Source: Membranipora membranacea (taxonomy: Eukaryota > Bryozoa > Gymnolaemata > Cheilostomatida > Membraniporidae). From it: 64,000 bases of DNA. A model generated the notes under the pieces. That model was not told the origin of the DNA, did not search any database, and saw only the letters and a program-made list of their open reading frames with translations. The position numbers were made by a program, and so were the translations under genes. Every line of letters begins with the position of its first letter. The first letter of the stretch is position 1. Positions 23,782 through 37,300 of this stretch are shown one piece after another. The stretch spans positions 1,424,001 to 1,488,000 of the forward strand of contig OU612072.1 in NCBI GenBank assembly GCA_914767715.1. The letters run 5' to 3'.

Positions 23782-26700
23782 ATGGCAGGTAATATGAAAG
23801 GGATGAATTTCAACAACACATTCACATTTGTCGGACAGAAGGACTGGCAGTTTGGTAATATCCCAGAAAATGATAGAGATGAACAGGTAAATAGTATAAG
23901 TGAATAAAATGAATATTTTTTCATCATAATCTTAGCATGTTATGTCATGCTTTAATTCATAGGCTTTTGCTAATAAGGTGTTGACATTTTTTTTTCTTAT
24001 TGTCATATTTCTAGTTGTGGTAGTACATTAAATTCAACTGACATTATTTTTTCATTTTTTGTTCGCAACCTTGTCTCTTAGTCATTGTTTTTAAAACATT
24101 GTAAAACATGATCTCATTTGCTTCTCTGCACTGATCGGTTCAATAAAGTTCATATTATTTATATATGGTTTGGTTGTTTTGGTTGTAAGCTGAGAGCACA
24201 CCATATAATTAATCTACACAACCCTGCAGGCTGTAGGTGCATTCACAATTTTTCTGTGACATTTAATCTGACATTTTCATTTGTATCTCAGGATATATAC
24301 ACTATGGAGCTGAAGGCCACGTTAAATGGACTAAAGGAGAAGCTGAGTGTTTATAACTTAGGAGAGTGGAGTCGTCATACCATGAGAATGAACCCTGCAT
24401 CTAAGGTCAGTGTCCAGCCAGACTGATCACATGATACAATATTACATGAATATTTAGACTCTAGCATTATGGGTTGGAACAGGCTAAGCACTTAGATTAA
24501 ACTGGATCTATTTAGATTTAATTTATTGCATATTGTGAAATATCCACGTTGATATGGTTGATATGGTCTGAAGTGACTTCCTGCGAAGTACCAAGTTCAA
24601 TACTGTCACCAGACAATTTCTGATGTTAAGATGACATTTTAATTTTTTTGCCACCCATCCTAGCTTTGTCACACAGAAACATGGCCACATTACAAGACAA
24701 CACCTGTTTAGATTCACAGCGGTTTAGAGTAGAATTTAGAGAAGTTTTCTAAATATATTTCTACACAACTAATTTTTGTTTGACAGATTGTGAAAACCGT
24801 CGGTAGCACCATCAAACCTCGTCCATTTTGCAGTAATGCATGGTGTAAGTTCTATGAACTTATTGTGACCTTGAGACTGGTAGAGGACCTTGACCTGAGG
24901 ACACCTTTACATAGTGTTCATCTGTGTGAAGCTCCAGGAGGATTTGTGTGCGCTCTCAATCACTTCATACATAGCGGTGAGTGTCTCATTACTAAACTTT
25001 ATACTCTATACTTCTAGTGGGTTACATACCTTTCTATCTCACCTGCCCATTCGGTGGGGCAACAAATCAATCAGTCTAAGTGAACTGACATTGAGCTATG
25101 ATTATCAGACCATTTTAGATCCATTAAGCACACTGTATCAAATTGTTACTTGTACTCATTTGAACATGAAAAATAGAAACTGTGGGCTTAGCATCAAGAC
25201 TGTAAACTAGACAACATAGAAGCATTTTGCTCATTTTATGCAATTCGCTAGAAGTTAAGTAGTTTGCATTATAGCAGAAGACTACACTTATAATTATGTA
25301 ACTCGATAACTTTACAAAATTTTTGAACCTCCACTGCACGGATGGGACAAGGATACCTGGTTGTCGATACAATATATTACAAACTATGAAATTTTATGAA
25401 ATGTTACATTGTAGAGATGCGAGGATTAGAGTACCAGTGGTTAGCAAACACACTGAACCCTTATCATGAGAGATGTAGACTGGGTGAGATGGTACCAGAT
25501 GACAGGTCAGTAACTGATATGGGATTGAACTTCAAAACATTACAATGATTCAATGCAACCCCTGATATATTTATCTAATGGTACAATTATATTCCCTAGT
25601 CTAACAATGGATATGTTCTACACAAAAACATCCACTTTCCTGTAGCATCTATAGATTGGTTTCAGAGATGTAAATTTGTAGAGATAATATTAAATTCGGA
25701 TATTGTGAAAAAATGGTATTTTTACTTGTCACCCCAATATGTTTATATACATATAAGTGTTTTGGCGCTGAAATGGTAATCCCAACAAAGAACTAATGTC
25801 TCAAAATGTGTCATAATAAACTTTCTGGAAAACGATCAGTCTTGATTCAACTGCACATGTGCTTATCTTCACTCAATTCATTAAGGCCCTGTGGCAAAAC
25901 GTTCTCACTCACAGTCATATTTATTGTATGACATTTTCATTTACATTTGATACTGTTTTACCTTGGAGTCATTTGCCGATATTCTATATTTTAGGTTGAT
26001 CAGGCACACGTTAGATCGATGGTTATATGGACTAGATAATACAGGAGACCTCACCAAACTGTCTAACATTGATCATATTATATCACAATCCAAGCATAAC
26101 CTCGGACATAAAATACAACTGGTAATTGGTTATTTGACTCGCATGTTTTGCATCATATTGAGAGAAATACTGTCAGAAATTGACCAGTACATAGCCACAA
26201 AATCACCGTAATATTGGGTCAACAATTGAAACAACTACTTCCCACACTACAGTTGCCTTATTTATTTCAGGTGACTGCTGATGGTAGCCTGGATTGCCAG
26301 CTATCCCCCTCAGAACAGGAGATGATAGTCTATCCACTGATATTATGTGAGATATTCACTGCGATCTCACTGTTAGACTGTGGAGGTACTGCTGTGATTA
26401 AGATGTTTACGACGTTTGAGTCTCACTCCATCTCACTGATGTTCCTTCTGTGTCTGCTATTCAAAACTGTGAGACATAAACTTTCTGTCAGGCCTAACTC
26501 TATATCCTGATTCAAACAGTGAGCAGAGGGCCTTTGGAACAACTTAGATTCAGGATCCAAATGCTCTGGGAAATTTAAATATGTATCGATAGAGTTGCTA
26601 ACAGCGATTGTTTGATGTAAATAAATTTTACATGACACTATATAATGTATATTATAACTTTGGTATAAGGTTATCACCACACCTTCTTATTGCTGATGAT

Positions 26701-29700
26701 TGACATTCCTAACATGTTTTTTTTATTTGTATGATTACAGGTGCACATACACAAACCAGTGAATAGTAAGCCAGGTAACTCTGAAGTGTATGTAGTCTGT
26801 AAATCTAGGGTGGAGACAATACCTAACAATACCCTAACACTACTCAGAGATTCTATATGTGAGTTACTTGATATTCATTATGAATTTGATAATGTCCGAC
26901 AAAGCGTGATCATTGTTTTGCACTGATCTGTGTTTGAGATCGTGACAACAGACCTGGTGTTTCTCAGTGACCTACTTGGAGTGTGCATATTCGAAAAAAG
27001 CTATTTGGGTGATTGGTGTTCGAGATAAAATTTTGACTATCCCATAATCATGTTGTATCTTGATTATGTTAACGGCGTTACCTTCAGAAAATACTTTGTC
27101 CAGGGTTTGTCAATTTCATGACAGTGGTAGAAGTTGTGTCCTCATTGATATTAGTTGGGCAACTCCTAATTATTTGATGTGATTAAGTTAAAAGAAAGTT
27201 ACTCATCGGGAAGTATGATCACAAGCTTGATTATTAAAATTTCCATGTTCATAAGGTAGATTAACATCAATTGCTACAGTATTGAACCATAATTTGTTGT
27301 TAGTTTCTTGTAATGTGAATATAACAATGATACATCGTACATTCGATACTTCAGGACTCCCTTGTTAATTACCGACTGACTTGCCCATTATTTTCAGCCA
27401 GTGGTGAACCGGTCATAAAGTTCTCATCTATACCAGAAACCTTCCTACTGCAGATTAGAGCAGCAGCTGATCAGTTTAAGTCAAGTCAGATGAACACAAT
27501 CTCAACAAACATCGCAGCGTTCAGCGATAATAACCTGGTGAGCTATCGCTCTTCCCATTTAGAACTACACTTTGTCATGAGATGTATCTTGTTTTTTGAA
27601 ACAGAATGTTGCCATTCTTACAGAAATTGTAATGAGTTGAATGCCCTGCACCAGCTAGCTGTATTTACACATGCTGTGTTCTTAGATGGGTGATATTGTT
27701 TAAATACTTAAGTATTACTTAGGTACTGGACGTGCTAAAGAGGTTAGATAGATACTGGTTAGCATACATGCCCACCAGACTCATATTCATCAGGGGAACG
27801 TACTAAATACACTGTCCATGCTGGGTATCTTGTAATAAGGATAGTTGTATGACTGATTCGTCATTGCGTCTTATGTTAACATTTTGCTGAATTCAGATAC
27901 CGGTTATAAGTAATGAGAAGAACGCTCAGGATTTTATACAGAAGATGAGACTTAGAAGTATAGATAGAAATCAGAGTATTGTACAGACTGCCAGCTTTTT
28001 CACACATCATCATAGACACAGGGTCAGTATACTAGTCATAGCCGTTGATGCTGAACTCCAGAGTAACTCAGTGTTGTGATTTTTTCAGTGAATTGTTACA
28101 ACTCCTATATTGGAATATGACAAACTTCTAGCGTAAACAATCATTGTAAAGCCTGTGTTGTGCCCCCTGATGTTTCCTCATATTTCATAACCTTCACCTC
28201 CTTCTCACTTTATATACACCCTTGAACGAATGAATTTATATGTTTTTGTTCAAACCATTAGAAGTGGCCATCTCTCAAATAATTTTAAAGAAATCGTTTA
28301 TCTAAATATTTTCTTGCTGCAGAATGATGTGACAATAAACAGCTACGGAAATGAGACAAAGTCTCTAGTATGGCAGCCACGTAAGAGAAGGCTGTCAGGG
28401 AACTTCTCAGAGAGATCACAGCAGACAGCTGAGAACAGACTGACAGAACTGATGAGTTCAGATAAACAGCCGACTCAGTCAGTCAAATATCTCCATAACA
28501 TAGAGGTAAATCTCTCTATACCATAGAGGTAAATCAGAGGTAAATCAGATATTTTACTGTAGATTAATTTCTTTCAAAAACAAGCTTTTCCTTTTATTTT
28601 ACTTCATTATGACATGTTGATGGAAAGTATTATTGGTGGCCAAAACTTACTCTATACACATTCTTTGTCAATATGGTGCTGATGTCATTAGGCCGAATTT
28701 TGCATCCTGCATTTATTCATTTGGAGAGTAGTGGTCTTGAAACCTAGGCAAGATGTTAGATGTTGCCCTTGTATTTTGTTTGACTTAAATTGATATGTTG
28801 ACATTGAAAGGATCGGAATATTGCTATAGCACCTAGCCTGTGACTGTCTCCCTGGGTCGGGTTTGGGTTTGATACCCTGATCCAGGCTACAAAATCTGAA
28901 AATCAGGGCAAGATGTATGCTTTGTCATCTTAATTCCTTGTAGACTACCAGTGCTGACAATCATAGTCCACTGGATGCGCTCAGATTAGTAAATGTGATC
29001 ACTATACCCCGGGCAGAGATCAGTACTAACGATGAAAGCAGAGTTTACAACAGCTGCTTTTGTGAGGGCAAACTACTAAGTGATTATAATGTACTCGCTG
29101 ACACTCAATGTGACATTATATCTGAGGTATGGATCAGAGTATTCTTTGGGTACTGATTGGTTATGTTGTAATATATTGTCATATTGACAAACTGTGTCAT
29201 TGCAGGCAGTTTAAGTGCCTCAAATATGCTTTAGGTGTTAGTTGTGGCATAACATTTTCTGCCATTTGGGTTGATGATGGAATGTCACAACCAATGACCC
29301 GATCATTCGCGCGGGGTTAAGAGTCTGGGGGGCTCGAACTGAGGCACTCTGAGCAGTAATAATCACTGCAAATATGTCCCTTTAAAAGAAATTAATTTTT
29401 GTAGATTCCTTTGACATGCGTTGATTATATGGAACTTGAAAATTGAAGAATATTAAAAAGTTCAAAAGTGTTTGGATATTAGAACAGTTCAACAATTTAA
29501 CAAGCTGATCATTATTTTGAAGGATATACAAAGTACAGACCTACATGATATAGAGGAGTTCACTCTGTCGTCATTAGAAGACTTTCACGTGATGATCAAT
29601 TTTAGTTCTCAGGTAAGAAGTGGCTGTATATCTTATCCTGTGACAACTTGTGACCTATACGGAGTTCGTTAAAATTATGAATGATTTCTCAGACTCAGAC

Positions 29701-32309
29701 TCTGCTGATATTGCTTGTATTCCAGTACTGGCCACAACCCAACCCCTGCTCTGTGACTGATTATTGAATCTTACCACTAGCAATGTGAGCAGATTACGAA
29801 GGTAAAAATTACCCTGCAGAAGTGAGGAGTAGTCACTGGATGTGAGCAGAGTCTGATCACCTGATCTACTCTTTGACCAGAATGCTGCAGCGTTAAATGT
29901 TTCGTCGAGATGGATATATTGTTGTAGTGATATGATAGATATATTGTTGTAGTGATATGATAGATATATTGTTGTAGTGATATGATGGATATATTGTTGT
30001 AGTGATATGATGGATATATTGTTGTAGTGATATGATGGATATATTGTTGTAGTGATATGATGGATGTATTGTTGTAGTGATATGATGGATATATTGTTGT
30101 AGTGATATGATGGATATATTGTTGTAGTGATATGATGGATATATTGTTGTAGTGATATGATGGATGTATTGTTGTAGTGATATGATGGATATATTGTTGT
30201 AGTGATATGATGGATATATTGTTGTAGTGATATGATGAATATATTGTTGTAGTGATATGATGGATTTTCCTTTTGGTGCGGTTATCTATTTACCAAGCCA
30301 AGAACCTGTTCATTTAAGTTCGTTCGAGTTTTGTTTCCATTCAGATTCCTAACGAAAACAGCCCATGGTCTGGTGTAGCTTATATGTGGGCTCTGATTTG
30401 CCGATCGATGCCAACACATTTTTTATTTACATGGATGGACCGAATATGTGGTTATTGTATATGGTAGATAACTATAATACTTTCTTCTTTAATTACTGTT
30501 CCAGGTGTGCCATGAGGCTGAAGTTTCCAGTCCAAGACTTGTCGTATCTTCAGATATGACTTCTAATCTTCAACATTTTCATCAGATCTTCCAGGTTAGT
30601 ATTGCATACTATCAAAAACAAAATATCATGTGACATAATGACCATGAAGCAATCTAGCCTGTCTTGACAATCTTTGTTGGCCCTTGCCACAACAAAGGCT
30701 GACTTTGAGGCACTCACCCTTCATACACTGGGTAATTTATTTCCCTAAACTGCCATCACGGTGTACACTGGGTTAGTTTAATAAAACCTTGTAAACCTTT
30801 GAGGTATGATAAAAGAAGAAAGTACTAAATGGGGAGTGCTCAATTGTTGTCCGGGTTGTTGGTAGTGGTAATTCATTATTGAGTTAAATCTGAGTATAGA
30901 GTTTGAGCTTTATAGAGTTTGAGCTTTATAGAGTTTGAGCTTTATAGAGTTTAAGCACTACTATTACTTTTGTGTCTGCTTCAGATTATCAGATCTGATG
31001 ACAGCTTACTGCTACACAACATGAACTGTATAAATAGACTGGGAGCTGGAGTCGTCTTCTTACTCTGGCATTCTTTTGATGAGGTAATTATGGATCTTTT
31101 GACGAATCAATCTTAGCGATTCCAATGTGGACAGGGCTATGTTTATTCTATTACTACAATGTTGTGTTTTACTACTGCATACTTATGTATGTCACACCTA
31201 TAAGAGTTCAAAAACAAATTATCCATGTTGTTATATTAGTATAAAAGTGTGTGCAACTGAAATTGTTTTGCTTCTGTCTTTGATAGCTATTTATAACAAT
31301 CTCTGCAGAAACTCCTTCTATCCCACCATATTTCCCATATGATGCTTTACTCCGTAATCTGTACATTTACTAGGTGGCTGTCGCTGGGCACAATAGTACT
31401 AACTGCAGGCCGTCCATACTATTCAAGCGCTGTATCCTCTCTGATCAAGAGAGAACAGAATACAGTGAACACCTTAAATCTCTGCTCAACCCTATCCTCG
31501 CTGATGATAATACAAAGGTGCTTACTGTGGTTTCCACACCAGATATCATTAAATGTAAGTATAATGAGTCAAGGCATAGATGTAAAAATATAAATTCCTG
31601 ATTGAGTGTTTGTTTGATGGAATGTTTATGAGAATCCCATATGCACTTTTTAGGTTTCCTGTGTGATCAGATCAATGAAATTGAATTGATCTACCTGGGA
31701 TGAAGTGGCTGTGAAGGTTGTTTGCACAATTTATTAAGCGAAATCAAATCTGTAAGACTTGATCCCTAAACTTCTGCGGGATGGTTGGCTAACAACAGAC
31801 AGAATAGCTGCTGTACCGTCTCACAATCTAATATTAAATAAAGGATGAGATGGGTATTTTGAGCCGAGTGGATATGCTGAAATAACTTTCACCGCTTTTT
31901 TCTCTCCCCCATGTATAATATTAACTTGACATTACATTTAATGATAAAGCGTAAACTATAATTGCGGATGTTTTATGAAGACAAAAGAAAAAATATCTTC
32001 ACTTACCCTTACCAGTCTGCAATCACCATACTGCACAATTATCATTGACGGGATATTAATAAATCATTCTTTCACAAATAAATTGAACTTTGATCAAATT
32101 TTAGCAACATGATCGCTGCTTTTCTAATGTAACTGTAACTGTAACTAACGGATATGCGACTTGTATTTCCTTTAGGTACTTCTCTGCACAGTACATTTCT
32201 CTGTGACATCAACAATGAGACTCTGAGACGAGGTGTGAACAAGCTCATCATGATACAGCGGGAGAGTCAGCAGGGGACGGGAGCGGGGGCACCCTCACTC
32301 ACAACATGA
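23782..32309 (+). CDS. CMTR2: Cap-specific mRNA 2'-O-methyltransferase 2, complete copy
   Basis: Sixteen coding exons are 23782-23886, 24292-24405, 24787-24976, 25415-25505, 25995-26121, 26271-26468, 26741-26858, 27398-27537, 27897-28022, 28323-28505, 28944-29126, 29523-29612, 30505-30594, 30985-31083, 31374-31554 and 32176-32309. They join in frame to about 722 residues (human about 770). The enzyme methylates the ribose 2'-OH of the second transcribed nucleotide of capped mRNA. The Rossmann methyltransferase shows the SAM loop HLCEAPGGF, WLANTLNPYHE, DNTGD, VTADGS and VIKMFTTFE. The K-D-K catalytic triad is Lys94 (NAWCKF), Asp213 (TADGS) and Lys253. The C-terminal half is the degenerate second methyltransferase-like domain, ending with MIQRESQ like the human IIQRERE. 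A possible 12-codon exon at 31287-31322 lacks a GT donor in this copy (see findings). AATAAA lies at 32662. The gene converges on the lectin receptor. Confidence 0.93.
29909..30264 (+). repeat. 25-bp minisatellite in CMTR2 intron, about 14 copies
   Basis: Tandem units of GATATATTGTTGTAGTGATATGATG (period 25) run with few substitutions between coding exons 12 and 13 of the complete CMTR2 copy. The homologous array in the second copy (42499-43554) is about three times longer. Confidence 0.95.
30897..30953 (+). repeat. 16-bp tandem repeat in CMTR2 intron, about 3.5 copies
   Basis: The unit AGTTTGAGCTTTATAG is repeated before coding exon 14 and ends with a variant TTTAAGC. The same array, of equal length, is present at about 44250-44306 in the second copy. 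Confidence 0.8.
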
Positions 32310-32756
32310 TAGTCTCCTAGAGGAACCTCGGTGTACTCTGTGTGTCTGAGATAAGATGGAAGTCCTGGTCAGGCTGCTACAAAACATTTACTTCGCTCTG
32401 TCATTGATGCTGCCACTGGTCGACAGGCTGCCGTTTTGTTCTATAATTCTTTCGTAACTGATCTATAACTCATTTTTATACATATCCTCCCTTGCTGTTG
32501 ATATTTTTATACATGGTTACATGATATATAACATCGCTATTGACAGCCATTGATGCTCAAGGTGATCATCTATTAGAATTCTATGTGAACAGCAATCTCA
32601 CACAATAGTTTTGTTTATAAGATCAAATTCTTCTATATTACGATATGTCTTTAATATAATGAATAAATGTGAAAGTTTATCCTAACAGTCTAAAGATAAT
32701 CTGAGTTGGCCATTACGACATAAGGATGCAGAGCCAGTCAGACCAAGTGGAAGGAA

Positions 32757-33003
32757 GTTTGTGTGAGTGGTGTGAGTGTGTGGTGTGAGTGGTGTAAGTG
32801 TGTGGTGTGAGTGGTGTGAGTGTGTAAGGGTGTGGTGTGAGTGTGTGGTGTGAGTGTGTGGTGTGAGTGTGTGGTGTGAGTGTGTGGTGTGTGTGGTGTG
32901 AGTGTGTGGTGTAAGTGTGTGGTGTGAGTGGTGTAAGTGTGTGGTGTGAGTGTGTGGTGTGAGTGTGTGGTGTGAGTGGTGTAAGTGTGTGGTGTGAGTG
33001 TGC
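32757..33003 (+). repeat. GT-rich microsatellite-like tract, copy 1
   Basis: Irregular tandem repeats of GTGTGAGTGTGTGGT and GTGTAAGTGTGTGGT lie between the converging 3' ends of CMTR2 and the lectin receptor. The homologous tract at about 59424-59603 is shorter. His/Thr/Ser-rich reading frames through it are artefacts of the repeat. The surrounding 32310-34304 has the CMTR2 3' UTR and no further gene. Confidence 0.9.
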
Positions 33004-34304
33004 AAGGGTAAGGGGAGTCAAGCTCACAGACTGTAGTGATTAGTTTCCTTTATATAAAAACTGCTGAGAATCTGTCAGGAATAGAATAGCAAAAAAACTT
33101 TTGAATTTAGTTTATTCTGTTATTTTGGTATCAATAATATTCAAAGAGTACATAACATATTTATTACACTAAGGCCTAAAAATCAATTGGACACTTTACC
33201 CATAGATACTTTTTGGAAGGCCACTTTCTGGGAGGGCTCTGCTCCCTTCACAGACCCACCATGCGAGAGAGTTCAGGAAACCCAAACTGTAGGGGAAAAT
33301 ATATTTCACTGGTCATAATCAATTGATGATAACACAGCTGAACTGGCTTTCAAACTTATTGTGATATGGTTTAAATTTGATAATTACAGTGAAAAAAATA
33401 AAAAAATGAACTTTTACTGCAGGATATGGATCAATGAAGTTCAACTGTGGGATTCCGGGTTATGGAGTCACCACATTAACTCTCCGCTACTGAGATCTGT
33501 GCTCACGAGCTCGGTATGATGATTCTCACTATATGACACTGACTTATTTACATAACGGTGATCTCATTTGTTCGAGGTTAAACACTTGACTCAAGAGCAT
33601 GCCTTTTAATTCTTATCAAGTTTAACATTAAACGCAATTCAACTTAACAATGCACGTCTTATTTCTACAAGTCATGCTCTCTAGTTAATGATACCATGCA
33701 TGCTGGCTTTAATTCATTTAACTCAATTAGATGATGGTATAGATAATCCAACCAAATGTTATACTGTGCCATTATTAAATAATAAGGCAAGTTCTATTTC
33801 CCTATAAATATCACTAACGTACAATAAATGAAAATATTATAATAATAACTCATAGAACTTTCATGTTTAAAAAAACTGACCTGTCTCCAAATGAAGTTGC
33901 AAACAAAGAGGCCCTTACATTGGTGTACCATGTTCTTATAAAGCATGGTTCCAGACACCTTAGAAAAACTGCTGACGTACACCAGCAAAAAACAAGAATA
34001 AAACACATTTCTCAATTGCCGCAAAAAGAGGGTTGATTAGCCGCAAGCGTGGGTTGATCGGCCGCAAGCGTGGGTTGATTGGCCACAAGAGTTGCTAATT
34101 CTGAATTGTCTCTGTTGGCGCCAATGTTAAGAATAGAATTTAGATTGGAATATATTTTCATATCCCGGATTCGAGGTGATATGCACCGGCTGGTAACTGC
34201 GTGTCCTCCAGTCAAGGTTTGAGTGTACTGATGATGATGCTGGTATATTTAAAGATATTGGATGTTGTTATTGTGTCGGATGTTGGTATAGACAATTCTC
34301 CTGT

Positions 34305-37300
34305 TTACTGCTGTGTATACGACACAACAAAAGATGGATTTGTTACGTAGACACCATTATTGTCTGGTAGAACACCAGAATCAATACTGGAACATATCGA
34401 TGGAGTATGGTAGATTGAATTGATTGATTCTGAGAGCTCAAATGAATTGGCAGTAGTAGTTGAGTTTGGTGCTACACTTTCCTGTATAAATGGCACATCA
34501 ACATAGTCATATTCTTGGATTGTATCCGTATTATCACTACTAATTCTTAATTTTCTTTTCCTGTAGCAGAGACAGCAGCAAACCATTCCTCCAATTACCA
34601 CACTAACAGTGACACCGATGACAGATAAACCAGTTATTGTCCAAACTCCTGTAGTCCTACAAATAAAAAAAACTTTTTGGTATGTCAGACGGGCAGGTAC
34701 TAGAGTTAATTTGCCTAAAAAAACTTAACACAGTTGTTGTGCTCAATGAACTCTAAACTGTTAGAAGCACCTTACCTCTGACGTAACGTTATATCTGACT
34801 CGATGACAGTCTGTGTGGTAGTAGAGGTCCTGGCAGTCATCATCCTGCAATATTATAAGTAAACCATGAGTTTGTATGTTGGCAGATTGAATTATTTGAG
34901 AGTCTCTTAAATTCAAACAAACAGTGTTTTTTCTTTCCTCTAATATTCTGGCATCGCTTCTGACTGACTGACTTGACACACTCGCTTATTTATACCGCGA
35001 TGACAAAGGGCCCTTGCCATTCAGAGCACACTATAGACCATAGCAGTTATAAAGTTACCCTTATGGATGAGTAAATAATTGTCGCTTCAGCGGGTATCAA
35101 ATTAATTTTGACTCATCAATTATCTCACTTTTCACATATGTAACTGTGTGAATCTCCGCATGGAAGATTCTTCCATTGACCATCACTAAGCTGTATACAG
35201 CTCTCCTCTCCACCCTCACTGTCAAGCTCCCCCACATACCAGTCACTCACTGTTATGTTATCCTGACTCACACCGTCCCATCTCCAAACTCCTGACTGCT
35301 TCTTACCACCGATCCAGAACCTGTCTTCTATAACACCTGCAATCACGAAAACCAATGTATTTAAATTTAAAAGATCTCAGAGATGTGACCAATGTGTTTA
35401 TGGGTATAGCAATGCTGTATTGTATTTAAGAACAATGCTGTAGAGGCCTTGAGTGCCGTAAGACATGTCCCATACAACACCTGCCACATGTCTTCATCAA
35501 CATCTGTGTCAGCGACGGTTTTTTATGCCCATTCAGAACTGCATAAAGTTTTGTAATGTTTCAAAATTGGAAATCCTACATAAGCCTACAGCCCTACACT
35601 GTTTCATACATAGGACTGTCCAGCACCCAGAACATGCCAAGAAGTCCAACAAGTAGTCAGCGGACTGCAGTGGGAATGCTGAAGTCCGGCGCTCTTACCA
35701 ACTGAACCACCTCCTACTCAAACGCATTCCATTCTTTCGTCACTCTTCATCTCCAGATGCCCAGTAAATATGAGACACATTGTTACACAGAATCAGAAAA
35801 AAAGCTCTAATATAATCATCTCCAAACTCGGAAAAAAATCGCATTTCTTCTTTCTCACACAGTATAAGATTTATAGACAGTACAATGTATTCTGGTAAAG
35901 CGTTCAAATCGGGAGAATAAGCTTTCACCTATCTCATTAATCCGTTTGTATTGATACATGAGACAACTGAAACCATGACCTTTTTTAAATTATATATATA
36001 TACTTAATTATATTCACCGGCCAATGTATCATGACAAACGAGGTCGTGGTGACAAAGTTTGCGCGAAGCACAAATTTATTGTTGTACTCAATTATAGCTT
36101 TCATAAACATGGAATTGGTCTGATTAATTATCTGCCAAACTACTTGGTAGTATAGATGCAGTTTCACTGTGAGCAGTTGGGTACATGGGCGCAAATAACT
36201 GAATAGCTTACCTGTAGGGTTGAAAATTTTCCAGACACCAGTAGAGCCCCACCCAGTAGAAACAGCCATGCTTTGGATAACTCTCAGATTGTTTTCTTCA
36301 CTCTCTAACAAGACTGAGTCTTGTTGGTTGGGGCCAGTGACACCGGTACCTACTTTGATCTTACATCCATACCAAGATATCCAGAAATATCTAAACAAAA
36401 GAAAGATTTTTAACATTAATGAATTTGTTTCGTCTTTCGAACAGTATGTTCTTCTAGCCTGGGCAGGCTGTTGGGGTTGGTTGGTTGTCCCTTATCCCTG
36501 AGGGCCTGCCTATGCTTCTGTTCCTCCCTGTTGCTAGTCTGAGCCCCTCAGACTTTTGCCCCTGGCCTGACGGCCCCCCCCCCCCCGGTATAGCCTTACC
36601 ATAACTTAACCAAAAATAGAAGCAATAAACTCAAGTGCTTCTATATTATGTTCAAAATCTAAAGAAAAGTAAATTTTTTGTTATGATTTGTCAATTGAAT
36701 ATAAAGTTATTGTATTACTGTTCTCACTGCAGCTCTTCAATTTATGTTCATATTTTTATCATCAGTCATCAACGTCATAAACATATAAATATTTATATGT
36801 TTATGATCAACTTAAATAATCTTGTAAAGAAGTTTCACGTTTTTTGGATCAACACAGTTTTAATTCAGTGAAGGCGTTGTCATAATTTTGTATCAGTATT
36901 TCATTTCTATCTGACATTTTGAACAATAAAACCAGCAAATTTATTCTGGTGGTCATCAGTATTTATGATAAATGATAACAGCCTGTTATGTCTCACCTTT
37001 CCTCAGAGCAGTCTACAACACCGTGTTTTTTTAAGGAGGTTATATTTCTGCCCAGCAGTTCTTCTTTGATTGCAGATTGATTGTTACCCCATCCACCCAG
37101 GACAACAAGATACGCAGCTCTGCAAAATAAGTCATGGCAATATTATCCTGGATCTGAGAAGAAGTAGGAGCAGAGTGCTAAGTGCTCAGACGCATTGGAG
37201 CAGTCTGAGCACTTAGACTACACTTAATGACTCTGCTCTTACTTCTTTCCTTTTCTCTTTACACTTAATGAAGTCTAAGTGCTCAGACGGCTCCGATGCA

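Noticed and set aside
32682-33027. His/Thr/Ser-rich open frames on the minus strand (also 59380-59629)
   Set aside because: They follow the GT-rich repeat, and overlapping frames give equally repetitive peptides.
35125-35355. Stop codon after ICEK as the end of the lectin receptor
   Set aside because: The apparent stop lies within a GTGAGA donor. The exon joins in phase to the stalk and the membrane-span exon, giving a complete receptor.
36576-36589. Poly-C run as a functional element
   Set aside because: A homopolymer that is shorter in copy 2; more likely slippage or sequencing error.
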